From contig JALURI010000194.1 of assembly GCA_027016965.1 (NCBI GenBank), positions 1-14,071 of the forward strand: a DNA stretch of 14,071 nt, in the 5' to 3' direction. The position numbers and the translations under genes are program-made. Origin of the DNA: Geoglobus sp. Lineage in GTDB: Archaea > Halobacteriota > Archaeoglobi > Archaeoglobales > Archaeoglobaceae. This document shows, one piece after another, positions 1 to 6,317 of this stretch; position 1 is the stretch's first letter; each line of letters begins with the position of its first letter. The notes below the pieces were generated by a model that saw nothing but the letters and a program-made list of their open reading frames with translations, had not been told where the DNA came from and did not search any database.

Positions 1-227
1 TCTTAATTTAATTTATGTATTATTTAGTTTCATCTCACTGTTCAGATGATAATGTAGATCCATTTACATTAAATGTTCTTCGAATTTTTCGAATTTTTAA
101 AGCTCTTCTTTTTTATTACTGAACTGCACTAACTCAGATTAGCTATCTTTAATTTGGATGTATTCTGAGTTTGCTGTATTGGAAAAGCTGGAACGGCATT
201 CTTTTGTTTCCAAGTCTGTAACAGAAC
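1..227. other. AT-rich non-coding region at window edge
   Basis: No credible gene is visible on either strand here. The stretch is AT-rich with many stops. It holds a small tandem duplication of a nine-base unit (cgaattttt at 81-89 and 90-98) and a T-rich run near 105-117 that could end transcription of a gene lying to the left of the window. Nothing else is recognisable, and no tRNA-like or C/D-box pattern was seen. Confidence 0.5.
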
Positions 228-242
228 AAAAAGTTTAAATAT
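228..242 (+). promoter_or_regulatory. Distal BRE/TATA promoter of the surface-protein gene
   Basis: A purine-rich BRE-like run of A residues (228-232) leads into TTTAAATA (234-241), a good archaeal TATA box. Archaeal start sites usually lie 26-27 bases downstream of the box centre, which puts transcription start near 263-264, within the GGGG just before the hairpin at 267. The leader would then be about 112 bases, long for an archaeon. A second TA-rich box at 321-331 may be an alternative promoter. Confidence 0.55.
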
Positions 243-266
243 GGAAATGAATTAATAAAAAAGGGG

Positions 267-307
267 TGGCGGCGGAGTTTAAGGTGTCGAGCTTAGCTTC
301 GCCGCCA
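267..307 (+). promoter_or_regulatory. GC-rich stem-loop in the surface-protein leader
   Basis: Bases 267-279 pair with 295-307. The outer eight pairs are perfect (TGGCGGCG with CGCCGCCA), followed inward by five more pairs of which two are G-T wobbles, with a 15-base loop. It is the most GC-rich spot in an otherwise AT-rich upstream region. If transcription starts near 264 from the box at 234-241, the mRNA would begin almost directly with this hairpin, an arrangement that can protect abundant mRNAs from 5' decay. It could instead be a protein-binding operator upstream of the second promoter. Confidence 0.55.
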
Positions 308-320
308 GTCGAAGGTAGAG

Positions 321-331
321 TATATATATAT
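321..331 (+). promoter_or_regulatory. Possible proximal TATA box (alternating TA)
   Basis: Eleven bases of alternating T and A follow a purine-rich stretch (GAAGGTAGAG, 311-320) that could serve as BRE. A start about 27 bases downstream, near 353, would give a short leader holding just the GGAGGT ribosome site at 361-366. It may also be only an unstructured spacer in a longer leader from the distal promoter. Confidence 0.35.
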
Positions 332-360
332 GTTGGAACGGAAAAAAGTGAGTGTAAAAA

Positions 361-366
361 GGAGGT
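361..366 (+). promoter_or_regulatory. Shine-Dalgarno site of the surface-protein gene
   Basis: GGAGGT lies nine bases before the ATG at 376. It is a full-strength match to the archaeal 16S tail and fixes the start at the ATG that begins the signal peptide. Confidence 0.8.
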
Positions 367-375
367 AGAGAGAGT

Positions 376-3333
376 ATGAGTAAGGTAAAGAAAATAGGGG
401 TAGCTTTACTGGTGGTTCTATTGGTGTTATCGACAACAGCGGCTGCGCAGGATGTTACCAGAGCAATAGATCCGGATACAGTAGAGCCAGGTGGCACAGT
501 GACTGTTACACTGACATCTACTGCTGCTGCTATTGGTGTTCAGATTGAAGAAACGATTCCGGCTGGTTTTACGTACGTTTCCCATGATTCTTCAGGAGCA
601 AACGCTGTTCAGTTCTCCCAATCAGGAAATACGTTGACATTTACAGTAACGGATATTGCTGCTGATGGTTTTACAGTAACCTATACACTGCAGGCACCAT
701 CTGATGAGGGAACATACACCTTCTCAGGCACATATGAGCCAATGGGAGGTACTGTTGCCGATGTTGGTGGAGAGACAACAGTCCAGGTGGCTGCTGCCGG
801 TGGACAACCATCACCCACACCAACACCAACTCCAACACCAAGTGTGAGTGGTGTTGAAATATCTGTGGCAGATGATACAGTGGTTTACGGTGATCCGGTT
901 GAGGTAAAGGTTGTGAATGACGGTTCTCAGGGAACTCTCACACTTAAGGTGACAAATGAAGGAACAGGAGATACTGAAAAGCTTGAAATTATTGATACAT
1001 CAGGTATTTTCAGGTATGTTTATGACACAGATGCAAAGGGATGGTATCCTGGAGTTTATACCCTCTCACTTGAAAATCCAGGCGGTATTGTAACATGGAC
1101 CCAGTTTAGCGTAACATCAGACAAACCATACATTGTTCTTGATATCCCTGACAATACTGTTGCAAGTGGCGACGCTCTGGCATATACCCTGAAGGTATAC
1201 TGGCATAAGAAGATCGACAGTGTTGCTGTAACAGTCACAGGTCCAATGGAAGGTACATTTACTGCAGTTTCCACAAATGGTATTGATGCTTATTACTGGA
1301 GCTCACCGGTAACGGCAATAAGCACACTTGATCTGTTTGCAGCACCATACAGCGGAACAACAGGAGCTTACAACCTCAAAGTCAGCGTGACTGGTGAAGG
1401 AGGGGCATCAAGCTCAGCCACATTCAAGTTCTATGTTGAGGACATATCATTCGACATAACGCCTGAAGATACAACTGTTGCAAGAGGAGGAAGTGTTGAT
1501 GTTGAAGTCACGACAAACGCAGGTGATACCAATGGCGATATGGATGTTGACACACCCAACACCGTAGTGTGGACACTTTATGATCCAGATGGTGTTCCCG
1601 TAGCTAATGGAGAAGCCAACATTAAAGATGGATCAGCCACATTTGCAATATCGCCCAAGCTTGAGTGGGATTCAGGCACATATGAACTTGAGGTTACAGT
1701 AAAGACTGCAAATGGTTATGAGGAAACAGATTCAATCAATCTTGAAGTTGTGGATCCAGAGCTTACTCTTACACCCACATATGAGGTTATTGTAAGAGGA
1801 GACTCAATCACCGTGGAGGGATCAACTACTCTTCCTGCAGGAACCCAGTTTGTTATTTCAGTCGATCCTGCCGGTGAAGGCGTTACTGTCTCTGACACCC
1901 AAGTATTTGCAGATGCAGATGGAAAATTCAGCTTCAGCATTGATGTTGCAACAGATGCACCATTGAAGACATTTACAATAACTGTTGAAAACACCGATGC
2001 AAATGTGGACGCAAAGGTCAAAATCAAGGTGGCAAGGCAGGGGATAAAGGTTTCAACCGAGACGGCATCTGCGCTCATTGGTGGATCATTCGATGTGACA
2101 ATTGATACAACTGCAACAACGGTTTATGTATATGCGTCCAAGGGAGGTGTTTTCTCAGTTGGCGGAACTGGCATCTCCAAGCTTCCAAGCCTGGTTGGTG
2201 ACATAGATACAAATACCAATCCGACATTCAACACAGGTAACAGCGAAATTACAGTGGATGTTGCAGATAACGCACAGCTTGGCACATACACGCTGTACTT
2301 CTTTGCACCTGAAGATCCAAATGTTATTGATCCGGTGAAAGACCCACAGGATGTACTGTATGTGACCATAATTGACATCTCGTTCACAGACATACCATCA
2401 GAGGTCACGGTTGTTAAAGGTGGAAGCACAACGGTTACAATAAAGGCAAACGTCCCGAGAACTGATTTCGGATGGATCAGCGCATCATTCAGCGGAAACG
2501 GTGTTTTCACAGACCTTAATGATGCAGGATTTGTCAAGGATGATGCAGATACCGGCTCAAAAGGCGTCTTTGAAATAACACTCTATGGCAAGGTTGATTC
2601 ACAGACACTCGAACTCAACGAGAATGGAGACAAGATGCTTTCAGCAGGTACATACACCTTGAAAGTTTCACTGCTCAGAGACAACACAGTTGTTGATACA
2701 AAGACAATAATGGTAAACGTTGTCAACCCACAGATTGACATTTCACTTCCAGGAGAAGTTCTGAAAGGAGATGAGATAGTCGTAACCATAACCACCAACA
2801 GAGCAGAGGATTATGATGGACTCTATGTGTTCCTTGAGACTCCGAACAGAGTATACATGCAGAATCCGTTAGTTGATGCAGATGGAAAGGCAGAGGTAAT
2901 CTTCCAGAGCTACGGTCTTGATTACGGAACATACAGGGTATATGTGAGAGACACAATGACAACTGAAACAACCAATCAGGATCTGCTGCGCTTCTACAGC
3001 CTTGATCCTGCAGACTCAACAGCCAAAGAATACGGGATGTCGGATGATCTCCTGTATGGTCCATTTGAAGTCAGTGTTGTTGAAGAACTGACTCCAGCAC
3101 CAACTCCAACACCAACTCCAACCCCGACACCAACACCAACTCCAACACCAACTCCAACCCCGACACCAACACCTGAGAAGAAAGAGACACCTAAGCCAAC
3201 ACCAACACCTGAGAAGAAAGAGACACCTAAGCCAACACCAACACCTGAGAAGAAACAAGGGCCTGGCTTTGAAGCAATATTCGCCATTGCAGGACTGATT
3301 GCAGTTGCATACCTGCTGAGAAGAAGACAGTAA
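376..3333 (+). CDS. S-layer-like secreted Ig-repeat protein with PGF-CTERM anchor
   Basis: A 985-residue surface protein. Residues 1-25 form a Sec signal peptide: a Lys-rich start, a Leu/Val core, and likely cleavage after the Ala run before Gln-25. A conserved-looking N-terminal domain (about 26-140, with Glu-Glu-Thr-Ile-Pro-Ala-Gly-Phe) is followed by a Pro-Thr linker. Then come seven beta-sandwich-like repeats starting near 157, 252, 357, 461, 556, 668 and 786. Each opens with an Ile/Val-rich strand and a turn such as Val-Xaa-Gly-Gly-Ser/Asp. After a long Pro-Thr and EKKETPK tract, the tail has Pro-Gly-Phe (963-965), a hydrophobic helix and terminal Arg-Arg-Arg-Gln, the PGF-CTERM signal processed by archaeosortase A. 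It has no Cys and no usable N-glycosylation sequon. Family knowledge suggests a cell-surface or S-layer role; whether it is the main S-layer subunit is not shown. Confidence 0.85.
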   Translation: MSKVKKIGVALLVVLLVLSTTAAAQDVTRAIDPDTVEPGGTVTVTLTSTAAAIGVQIEETIPAGFTYVSHDSSGANAVQFSQSGNTLTFTVTDIAADGFTVTYTLQAPSDEGTYTFSGTYEPMGGTVADVGGETTVQVAAAGGQPSPTPTPTPTPSVSGVEISVADDTVVYGDPVEVKVVNDGSQGTLTLKVTNEGTGDTEKLEIIDTSGIFRYVYDTDAKGWYPGVYTLSLENPGGIVTWTQFSVTSDKPYIVLDIPDNTVASGDALAYTLKVYWHKKIDSVAVTVTGPMEGTFTAVSTNGIDAYYWSSPVTAISTLDLFAAPYSGTTGAYNLKVSVTGEGGASSSATFKFYVEDISFDITPEDTTVARGGSVDVEVTTNAGDTNGDMDVDTPNTVVWTLYDPDGVPVANGEANIKDGSATFAISPKLEWDSGTYELEVTVKTANGYEETDSINLEVVDPELTLTPTYEVIVRGDSITVEGSTTLPAGTQFVISVDPAGEGVTVSDTQVFADADGKFSFSIDVATDAPLKTFTITVENTDANVDAKVKIKVARQGIKVSTETASALIGGSFDVTIDTTATTVYVYASKGGVFSVGGTGISKLPSLVGDIDTNTNPTFNTGNSEITVDVADNAQLGTYTLYFFAPEDPNVIDPVKDPQDVLYVTIIDISFTDIPSEVTVVKGGSTTVTIKANVPRTDFGWISASFSGNGVFTDLNDAGFVKDDADTGSKGVFEITLYGKVDSQTLELNENGDKMLSAGTYTLKVSLLRDNTVVDTKTIMVNVVNPQIDISLPGEVLKGDEIVVTITTNRAEDYDGLYVFLETPNRVYMQNPLVDADGKAEVIFQSYGLDYGTYRVYVRDTMTTETTNQDLLRFYSLDPADSTAKEYGMSDDLLYGPFEVSVVEELTPAPTPTPTPTPTPTPTPTPTPTPTPTPEKKETPKPTPTPEKKETPKPTPTPEKKQGPGFEAIFAIAGLIAVAYLLRRRQ
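3091..3255 (+). repeat. 36-base-period coding minisatellite (Pro-Thr stalk)
   Basis: The stalk of the surface protein is encoded by tandem DNA with a 36-base period. In the first part, a segment starting ACCCCGACACC at 3121 recurs at 3157. In the second part, a 36-base unit encoding PEKKETPKPTPT is perfect at 3171-3206 and 3207-3242, with a partial third copy from 3243. The period is a multiple of three, so gain or loss of units keeps the frame and changes stalk length. A short related Pro-Thr linker lies at about 811-840. Such tracts are typical O-glycosylated spacers at the cell wall. Confidence 0.85.
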
Positions 3334-3340
3334 AAACAAA

Positions 3341-3364
3341 TTTTTTCCCTTTTTTATTATTTTG
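3341..3364 (+). terminator. T-rich terminator after the surface-protein gene
   Basis: Seven bases past the stop codon a T6-CCC-T6 run continues into a further T-rich stretch with no stem in front of it. This is the usual intrinsic terminator form in Euryarchaea. It separates the surface-protein transcript from the aIF2-alpha operon. Confidence 0.65.
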
Positions 3365-3578
3365 TTCTAAGCACAGATTTATTGTTCAGGGATATTTTTC
3401 TTGGTTTTCTTTGCCAATTCACAAGCGAATGAACATTTATTTCCTACAGTCTTTTTGTATGAAACCTGAATTGATGGTTTCTTGATATGTATGCTCGGTG
3501 AAATTTGAGAGGGGAGTGACTGGTGCAGTAATCAGAAACTGTAAACTCAGAAAATATGCGAGTAACAAATTACCAAAT

Positions 3579-3586
3579 CTTAAATA
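3579..3586 (+). promoter_or_regulatory. TATA box of the aIF2-alpha operon (leaderless)
   Basis: CTTAAATA preceded by ACCAAAT (a BRE-like stretch) is centred about 27 bases before the ATG at 3610. That is the distance to the transcription start in archaea, so the mRNA probably begins at or within a few bases of the ATG. There is no Shine-Dalgarno site before this start, which agrees with a leaderless message. Confidence 0.55.
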
Positions 3587-3609
3587 CCGAAAACAAATCT
3601 TAAAGAGTA

Positions 3610-4413
3610 ATGGTTGAGAAAAGACTCGCTATCAGGAGATCAGGATTTCCTTCAAAGGGTGAGATTATAATCGGAACTGTAACAAGGGTAATGGATTTCG
3701 GTGCTTTTGTAAGCCTTGATGAATATGAGGGAAAGGAGGGACTTGTGCACATAAGTGAGGTTGCACCGGGGTGGATCAAGGATATACGGGATCATGTTAA
3801 GAAGGGACAGAAGGTTGTCTGCAAGGTTCTTGACATAAATCCTAAGAGAGGGCATATTGATCTGAGCATAAAGGATGTGAATGAGAGGCAGAGAAGGGAG
3901 AAGCTTCAGGAATGGAAAAGTGAACAGAGAGCTTTTAAGTGGCTTGAAATCGCGGGAGAAAACGCTGGTGTAAGCTTTGATGAACTTGAAAAAACTGGAA
4001 AAAAGTTAATAAAGAAGTATGACTCGATTTATGGTGTTTTTGAGGAGATCGCTTATGAGGGTTACGAGGTAATTTCGAAAATCACAGGTCAGGAACTTGC
4101 AAAAGCAATGGCAGAGCTTGCAAGAGAGCACATAAAGCCCTCAAGGGTGAAGGTAAGGGGCTTCTTTGAACTCACATCATTTGCGGGGGATGGTGTTGAG
4201 AGGATAAAAAAGGCACTTGAAGTTGTTAAGAAGTACTCAAAGGATGATGTGGAGGTTCAGATAGAGTATGTTGGAGCACCAAAGTACAGGGTTGTTGTTG
4301 AGAGTGAGGATTACAAGACAGCAGAAAACATCCTGAAAAAGGTAGTTAATGATGTGACAAAGACAATGAAAAAACTGGGAGGAGAGGCCAATTTCATAAG
4401 AGAGGCAGTCTGA
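3610..4413 (+). CDS. Translation initiation factor aIF2 alpha subunit
   Basis: A 267-residue protein, the usual length for archaeal aIF2-alpha. As part of the aIF2 trimer it helps carry methionylated initiator tRNA to the small ribosomal subunit. Residues about 15-90 form the S1/OB RNA-binding domain, with the typical TRVMDFGAFVSL, GLVHISEV and GHIDLSIKDV segments. A helical middle domain (about 91-170) follows, then an alpha-beta C-terminal domain (about 175-265, KVRGFFELTSFAGDGVERIK) that contacts the gamma subunit. The start is supported by the conserved MVEKRLAIRRSGFP opening and the TATA box 27 bases upstream. It leads a four-gene operon with nop10 one base downstream. In many archaea ribosomal protein genes L44e and S27e precede it; here they do not. 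Confidence 0.93.
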   Translation: MVEKRLAIRRSGFPSKGEIIIGTVTRVMDFGAFVSLDEYEGKEGLVHISEVAPGWIKDIRDHVKKGQKVVCKVLDINPKRGHIDLSIKDVNERQRREKLQEWKSEQRAFKWLEIAGENAGVSFDELEKTGKKLIKKYDSIYGVFEEIAYEGYEVISKITGQELAKAMAELAREHIKPSRVKVRGFFELTSFAGDGVERIKKALEVVKKYSKDDVEVQIEYVGAPKYRVVVESEDYKTAENILKKVVNDVTKTMKKLGGEANFIREAV

Positions 4414-4414
4414 A

Positions 4415-4603
4415 ATGAAAACACGAATGAGAAAATGCTGTGAATGTGGTAGATACACTCTCAGGAACATCTGCCCTGAATGTGGTGGGAAGACTTTTAT
4501 GCCACTGCCACCAAGGTTTTCTCCTGAGGATCCGTATGGAAAATACAGGAGGATGCTCAGGAAGCAGAAAAGTTTCTGGATCAGGAGGTGTGGAAATGAT
4601 TGA
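4415..4603 (+). CDS. nop10: Nop10, H/ACA ribonucleoprotein subunit
   Basis: A 62-residue protein matching archaeal Nop10 in length and pattern. It is a core part of the H/ACA guide RNP, with Cbf5, Gar1 and L7Ae, that makes pseudouridines in rRNA. The zinc ribbon uses Cys-8, Cys-11, Cys-20 and Cys-23 (RKCCECGRYTL and ICPECG). The hallmark PPRFSPEDPYGKYRR helix that binds Cbf5 follows. An extra Cys-9 stands where Pro is common, so either Cys-8 or Cys-9 might bind zinc. It begins one base after the aIF2-alpha stop, and its last eight bases overlap the start of the PAC2-family gene, a common archaeal arrangement. The Shine-Dalgarno site of the next gene lies inside its coding sequence. Confidence 0.93.
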   Translation: MKTRMRKCCECGRYTLRNICPECGGKTFMPLPPRFSPEDPYGKYRRMLRKQKSFWIRRCGND

Positions 4604-5375
4604 TAAGGTTGACATAAGATATCTCAAAACTCCTCAGGAAACTGGGCTGAGAGATCCGGTTATGATAGAGGGGCTTCCGGGGATAGGTCACGTTGGAAAG
4701 CTTGTCGCAGATCATCTTGTCAAGGTTCTAAACGTTGATAAGGTTGTTGAGCTTTACTCCCATCATTTTCCTCCCCAGGTTATGGTTGATGAGAGGGGTA
4801 TTGTGAAACTTCCAAAAAATGAGGTATATGCTTACAGATCAGAAGGATCATCCCCCGACCTTCTCATCCTTGTTGGAGATTATCAGAGCATAAGCAATGA
4901 GGGGCATTTTGAGCTTGCCAATGCTTACCTGAGTATAGCAAGGGATTTTGGAGTTAGCAGAATTTACACTCTCGGAGGCTATGGGGTGGGGAAGCTGATT
5001 GAAGAACCATATGTAATTGGGGCAGTTAACGACGAGAGTCTTGCTGATGAGCTGAAAAAGTATGGTGTTAAATTTGAGGATGGAGAACCTGCAGGAGGGA
5101 TAATTGGTGCTGCAGGACTCATTATAGGACTTGCCATGCTTGAAAGAATACCATCTGCATGTCTTATGGGAACAACCTCAGGTTACATGGTAGATCCCAA
5201 GAGTGCGAAAGCGGTTCTTGATGTTCTTCTGAAACTGCTGAATCTGGAAATAAGCGTAGAAGATCTGGAAGAAAGGGCGAAGGAGATGGAAAAGCTCATA
5301 TCACAGATAAAAGAGATGCAGGAGGCTCAGATGGTTCAATTTAAAGGGGATGAGGATCTGAGGTATTTTAGATGA
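4596..5375 (+). CDS. PAC2-family proteasome assembly chaperone
   Basis: A 259-residue member of the PAC2 family, related to eukaryotic Pac2 and archaeal PbaA/PbaB, which help assemble the 20S proteasome. Family signs are the DPVMIEGLPGIGHVGKLVADHL strand-loop-helix near residue 20, LLILVGDYQS, YTLGGYGVGK, and the Gly-rich GGIIGAAGLIIGLA. A long charged coiled-coil-like helix ends the protein (about 215-250). A longer reading frame opens at 4440, but that part is the nop10 sequence in another frame. The ATG at 4596 with GGAGGTG at 4584-4590 is clearly the start. The C-terminus reads Leu-Arg-Tyr-Phe-Arg, not an exact hydrophobic-Tyr-X tail, so docking to the proteasome alpha ring through such a tail is uncertain. 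Confidence 0.88.
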   Translation: MIDKVDIRYLKTPQETGLRDPVMIEGLPGIGHVGKLVADHLVKVLNVDKVVELYSHHFPPQVMVDERGIVKLPKNEVYAYRSEGSSPDLLILVGDYQSISNEGHFELANAYLSIARDFGVSRIYTLGGYGVGKLIEEPYVIGAVNDESLADELKKYGVKFEDGEPAGGIIGAAGLIIGLAMLERIPSACLMGTTSGYMVDPKSAKAVLDVLLKLLNLEISVEDLEERAKEMEKLISQIKEMQEAQMVQFKGDEDLRYFR

Positions 5376-5542
5376 TGTGCAGGGAATGCTACTATTTCAT
5401 TCACCAGGATGGTGATGCCGGACTGTGTGTAGCGGAAAGATCTAACAGGATCTCCGCATCCCGGGCATGCACAGGTTTACCCTTCAGGAGGGTTTTTGGA
5501 AGAAATAAGGCGTGTAATTCTTACAAAAATTTTAACGCCTGA
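5372..5542 (+). CDS. Small Cys-rich protein coupled to the PAC2 gene
   Basis: A 56-residue protein that I do not recognise by name. It starts at ATG 5372, overlapping the PAC2 gene stop (ATGA arrangement), with GAGGT at 5360-5364 seven bases before, so it is well supported for translation. A second ATG follows at 5375. Five Cys (3, 6, 19, 33, 48) sit in a pattern CRECYYF, GLCVAERSN, ISASRACTG and ACNSYK. Aromatic and Gly positions around them suggest a folded metal site, either a zinc ribbon or a small [4Fe-4S] domain of the kind seen in glycyl radical enzyme small subunits. Its position suggests a link to proteasome, RNP or translation genes, but that is inference. Its 3' end overlaps the convergent TIM-barrel gene by 11 bases. 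Confidence 0.75.
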   Translation: MMCRECYYFIHQDGDAGLCVAERSNRISASRACTGLPFRRVFGRNKACNSYKNFNA

Positions 5543-6317
5543 ATATACCATCAAGAAATTCTTTCTCTTTCTTCAGCTCTTCAATTTTCTCCTGAAAGTC
5601 CATTCTTCCGTATCCCAGATCATCAAGCTCCACAGTTATCAGTCCATTGTATCCTGCATCTTCAAGCATTTCAAGAATTTTCTTTGCCTTTTTGCTGAAT
5701 CTGGATCCGATATGTCTTCCTTTTCCATCAGATCCGCTCACATGTATGTTCTTTATCCTCTCCACTGATTCGATATATCTCCCAGCATCTCCATTTTTAA
5801 GAGCGTGATTCACGTCAAATGTTATTCCGAATCCGAATTTTTCAGCCCAGTTTATGACTTCTTCATAGCTTTTACACAGGTTGTTTATTTTGGGCTCGCT
5901 GTTCTCAAGCAGAACTACAACTTCTTTCACTCCAGCAAACCTTGACAGGATCCTGAAGTATCTTTCATTTGCTTCATAGTCTTCTCTTACAGGCACTCTC
6001 AGAGCACTTCTTCTTCCAGCATGGACTGTAAATGGACTTTTCATAATTCCTGCAACGTTTATACCGCGAAGATTTGTTCTCAGTGTCGTATCTACGACAA
6101 GCTCATTGACACTGCATGGATTCAGATCAAGAACTGCGCAGTGAACCGATCTTACCCATTCTTTTACTGTGTTCAGCTTTCTTTCACTTCTGTCAACCCA
6201 GTAATGAGGTGTCTCTATCCAGAACTCTATTCCATCATACCCTGACATCTCACATGCCTCGGCGATCCTTTCCACAGGATACTCGTAGAAGAACATTGAT
6301 GAGAATATTATCTGCAG
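5532..6317 (-). CDS. Sugar-phosphate isomerase/epimerase-like TIM barrel
   Basis: A member of the xylose isomerase-like / AP endonuclease family 2 TIM barrels. Candidate metal ligands are Glu in VVVLLENSEP, Asp/His in GITFDVNHAL, His in IKNIHVSGSDG and Glu in LITVELDDL; the first barrel helix region is GYDGIEFWIETP. The first ATG, at 6296, would give 254 residues but lacks both a ribosome site and the first beta strand. In-frame upstream codons read QIIFSS, which restores that strand, and a CTG at 6317 lies five bases after GAGGTG (6328-6323). I therefore place the start at this CTG (261 residues), overlapping the ATP-grasp stop by ten bases. The only bound upstream is an in-frame TGA. Substrate is unknown; an isomerase, epimerase or endonuclease are all possible. 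Confidence 0.75.
   Translation of the reverse strand: MQIIFSSMFFYEYPVERIAEACEMSGYDGIEFWIETPHYWVDRSERKLNTVKEWVRSVHCAVLDLNPCSVNELVVDTTLRTNLRGINVAGIMKSPFTVHAGRRSALRVPVREDYEANERYFRILSRFAGVKEVVVLLENSEPKINNLCKSYEEVINWAEKFGFGITFDVNHALKNGDAGRYIESVERIKNIHVSGSDGKGRHIGSRFSKKAKKILEMLEDAGYNGLITVELDDLGYGRMDFQEKIEELKKEKEFLDGIFRR

Noticed and set aside
3091..3255. 36-base repeats resembling a CRISPR array
   Set aside because: The units are head to tail without spacers, multiples of three, and in frame within a protein-coding gene.
2723..3339. Several long minus-strand frames opposite the end of the surface-protein gene, rich in Gly-Val or Cys-Trp repeats
   Set aside because: They mirror the Pro-Thr codon repeats on the other strand and have no start signal or recognisable fold.
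3365..3570. Search for a small RNA (C/D box, H/ACA or tRNA) in the gap before aIF2-alpha
   Set aside because: No RUGAUGA/CUGA pairs, no tRNA arms and no strong stem were found. The stretch appears to be spacer between the terminator and the promoter.
4440..4595. Upstream extension of the PAC2-family gene to an ATG at 4440
   Set aside because: This segment is the nop10 coding sequence read in another frame. PAC2 homology and a perfect ribosome site begin at 4584-4596.
5496..5768. Plus-strand frame of 90 codons
   Set aside because: It lies mostly antisense to the TIM-barrel gene and overlaps the better supported small Cys-rich gene in another frame.
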